From positions 21,703-85,702 of the forward strand of contig JAEWZH010000006.1 in NCBI GenBank assembly GCA_023395395.1: 64,000 bases of DNA, in the 5' to 3' direction. The notes beneath the pieces were generated by a model. It saw only the letters and a program-made list of their open reading frames with translations, ran no database searches and was not told the origin of the DNA. Below, in pieces: positions 63,811-64,000 of the stretch; position 1 is the first letter of the stretch; each line of letters opens with the position of its first letter. The stretch is from Bacteroidota bacterium (GTDB taxonomy: Bacteria > Bacteroidota > Bacteroidia > Bacteroidales > Porphyromonadaceae). A program made the translations under genes and the position numbers.

Positions 63811-64000
63811 TCTCTCTATCGAGAGACTGAATTCTCTCGGTAGAGAGACTGAATTCTCTCGATAGAGAAACAAAAGTCTCTCGATAGAGCAACAAAAGTC
63901 TCTCGGTAGAGAGACTGAATTCTCTCGATAGAGCAACAAAAGTCTCTCGGTAGAGAGACTGAATTCTCTCGATAGAGCAACAAAAGTCTCTCGGTAGAGA
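63811..64000. repeat. 22-bp tandem palindromic repeat array E, running off the window
   Basis: Eight complete 22-base units start at 63811, 63833, 63855, 63877, 63899, 63921, 63943 and 63965, with a ninth cut by the window end. Two unit types occur: type a with CTCTCGGTAGAGAG and linker ACTGAAT, and type b with TCTCTCGATAGAGC and linker AACAAAAG. From 63877 they alternate b-a-b-a-b-a, giving a 44-base higher-order period. The remaining stretch 63626-63810 shows no gene. Confidence 0.92.

Noticed and set aside
63811..64000. CRISPR array
   Set aside because: The repeats are contiguous 22-base units without unique spacers, and no cas genes are present; the other four arrays are the same type.

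Overview
The window looks like a chromosomal segment of a Bacteroidales bacterium, most likely Porphyromonas or a close relative. Reasons: many genes are preceded by the Bacteroidetes -7 box TAnnTTTG (several exact TACCTTTG copies), Shine-Dalgarno sequences are weak, there are Bacteroidetes-restricted families (DUF4827-like, DUF3078-like, Lnb-type acyltransferase, CD0519/CD1768-like membrane protein), SecA is long, and an anaerobic corrin pathway is built from fused enzymes. Base composition is moderate and coding density is high. No rRNA, phage, transposase or CRISPR was seen; there is one tRNA.

Layout. 1-482: 5' part of dapB (minus), cut by the window edge. 483-7940: plus-strand housekeeping run (RluB-type pseudouridine synthase, asnS, DUF4827-like lipoprotein, glmM, pepT, gcvT), closed by a bidirectional terminator. 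8007-11093: minus-strand PepSY membrane protein and two FKBP prolyl isomerases. 11477-17653: plus-strand Crp/Fnr regulator, MATE exporter, metallophosphoesterase and M16 peptidase, followed by tRNA-Thr(CGT).

17850-34830 is the most distinctive part: a corrinoid island framed by two inward-facing cobalamin riboswitches. The left riboswitch (plus) controls a TonB-dependent receptor and a CbiK-type cobaltochelatase predicted to be an exported lipoprotein. The right riboswitch (minus) leads into a PepSY membrane protein, a 22-bp repeat array, and a tightly overlapping operon: cbiH-cbiC fusion, cbiE/T (cobL), cbiG-cbiF fusion, cbiL, btuF, btuC, btuD, cbiJ-cbiD fusion, cbiA. The arms converge on a 31-bp perfect inverted repeat. 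Together they encode uptake plus corrin-ring construction from a precorrin-2 or sirohydrochlorin-level precursor. Genes making that precursor, and genes after CbiA, are not in the window.

35023-42015: three glycosyltransferase-type genes, pyrK-pyrD, a TfoX-N protein, a hotdog thioesterase and a nucleoside-recognition-like membrane protein. 42158-56643: plus-strand run of rplU-rpmA, NlpC/P60 lipoprotein, HAD phosphatase, SpoU methylase, cyclophilin, DUF3078-like outer-membrane protein, RsmF-like methylase, Lnb, a degenerate alkaline-phosphatase-fold protein, secA, yicC and a guanylate kinase-NadD fusion. 56717-63625: minus-strand trxA, dnaE, ligA and a SIMPL protein.

Five intergenic arrays of 22-bp tandem palindromic repeats (579-688, 11266-11345, 32865-32974, 45561-45668, 63811-64000) share a TCTC...GAGA design but differ in sequence at each locus. 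Together with the exported CbiK, the CbiA lacking its glutaminase cysteine, the Gmk-NadD fusion and the pseudo-phosphatase beside Lnb, they are the best candidates for follow-up.
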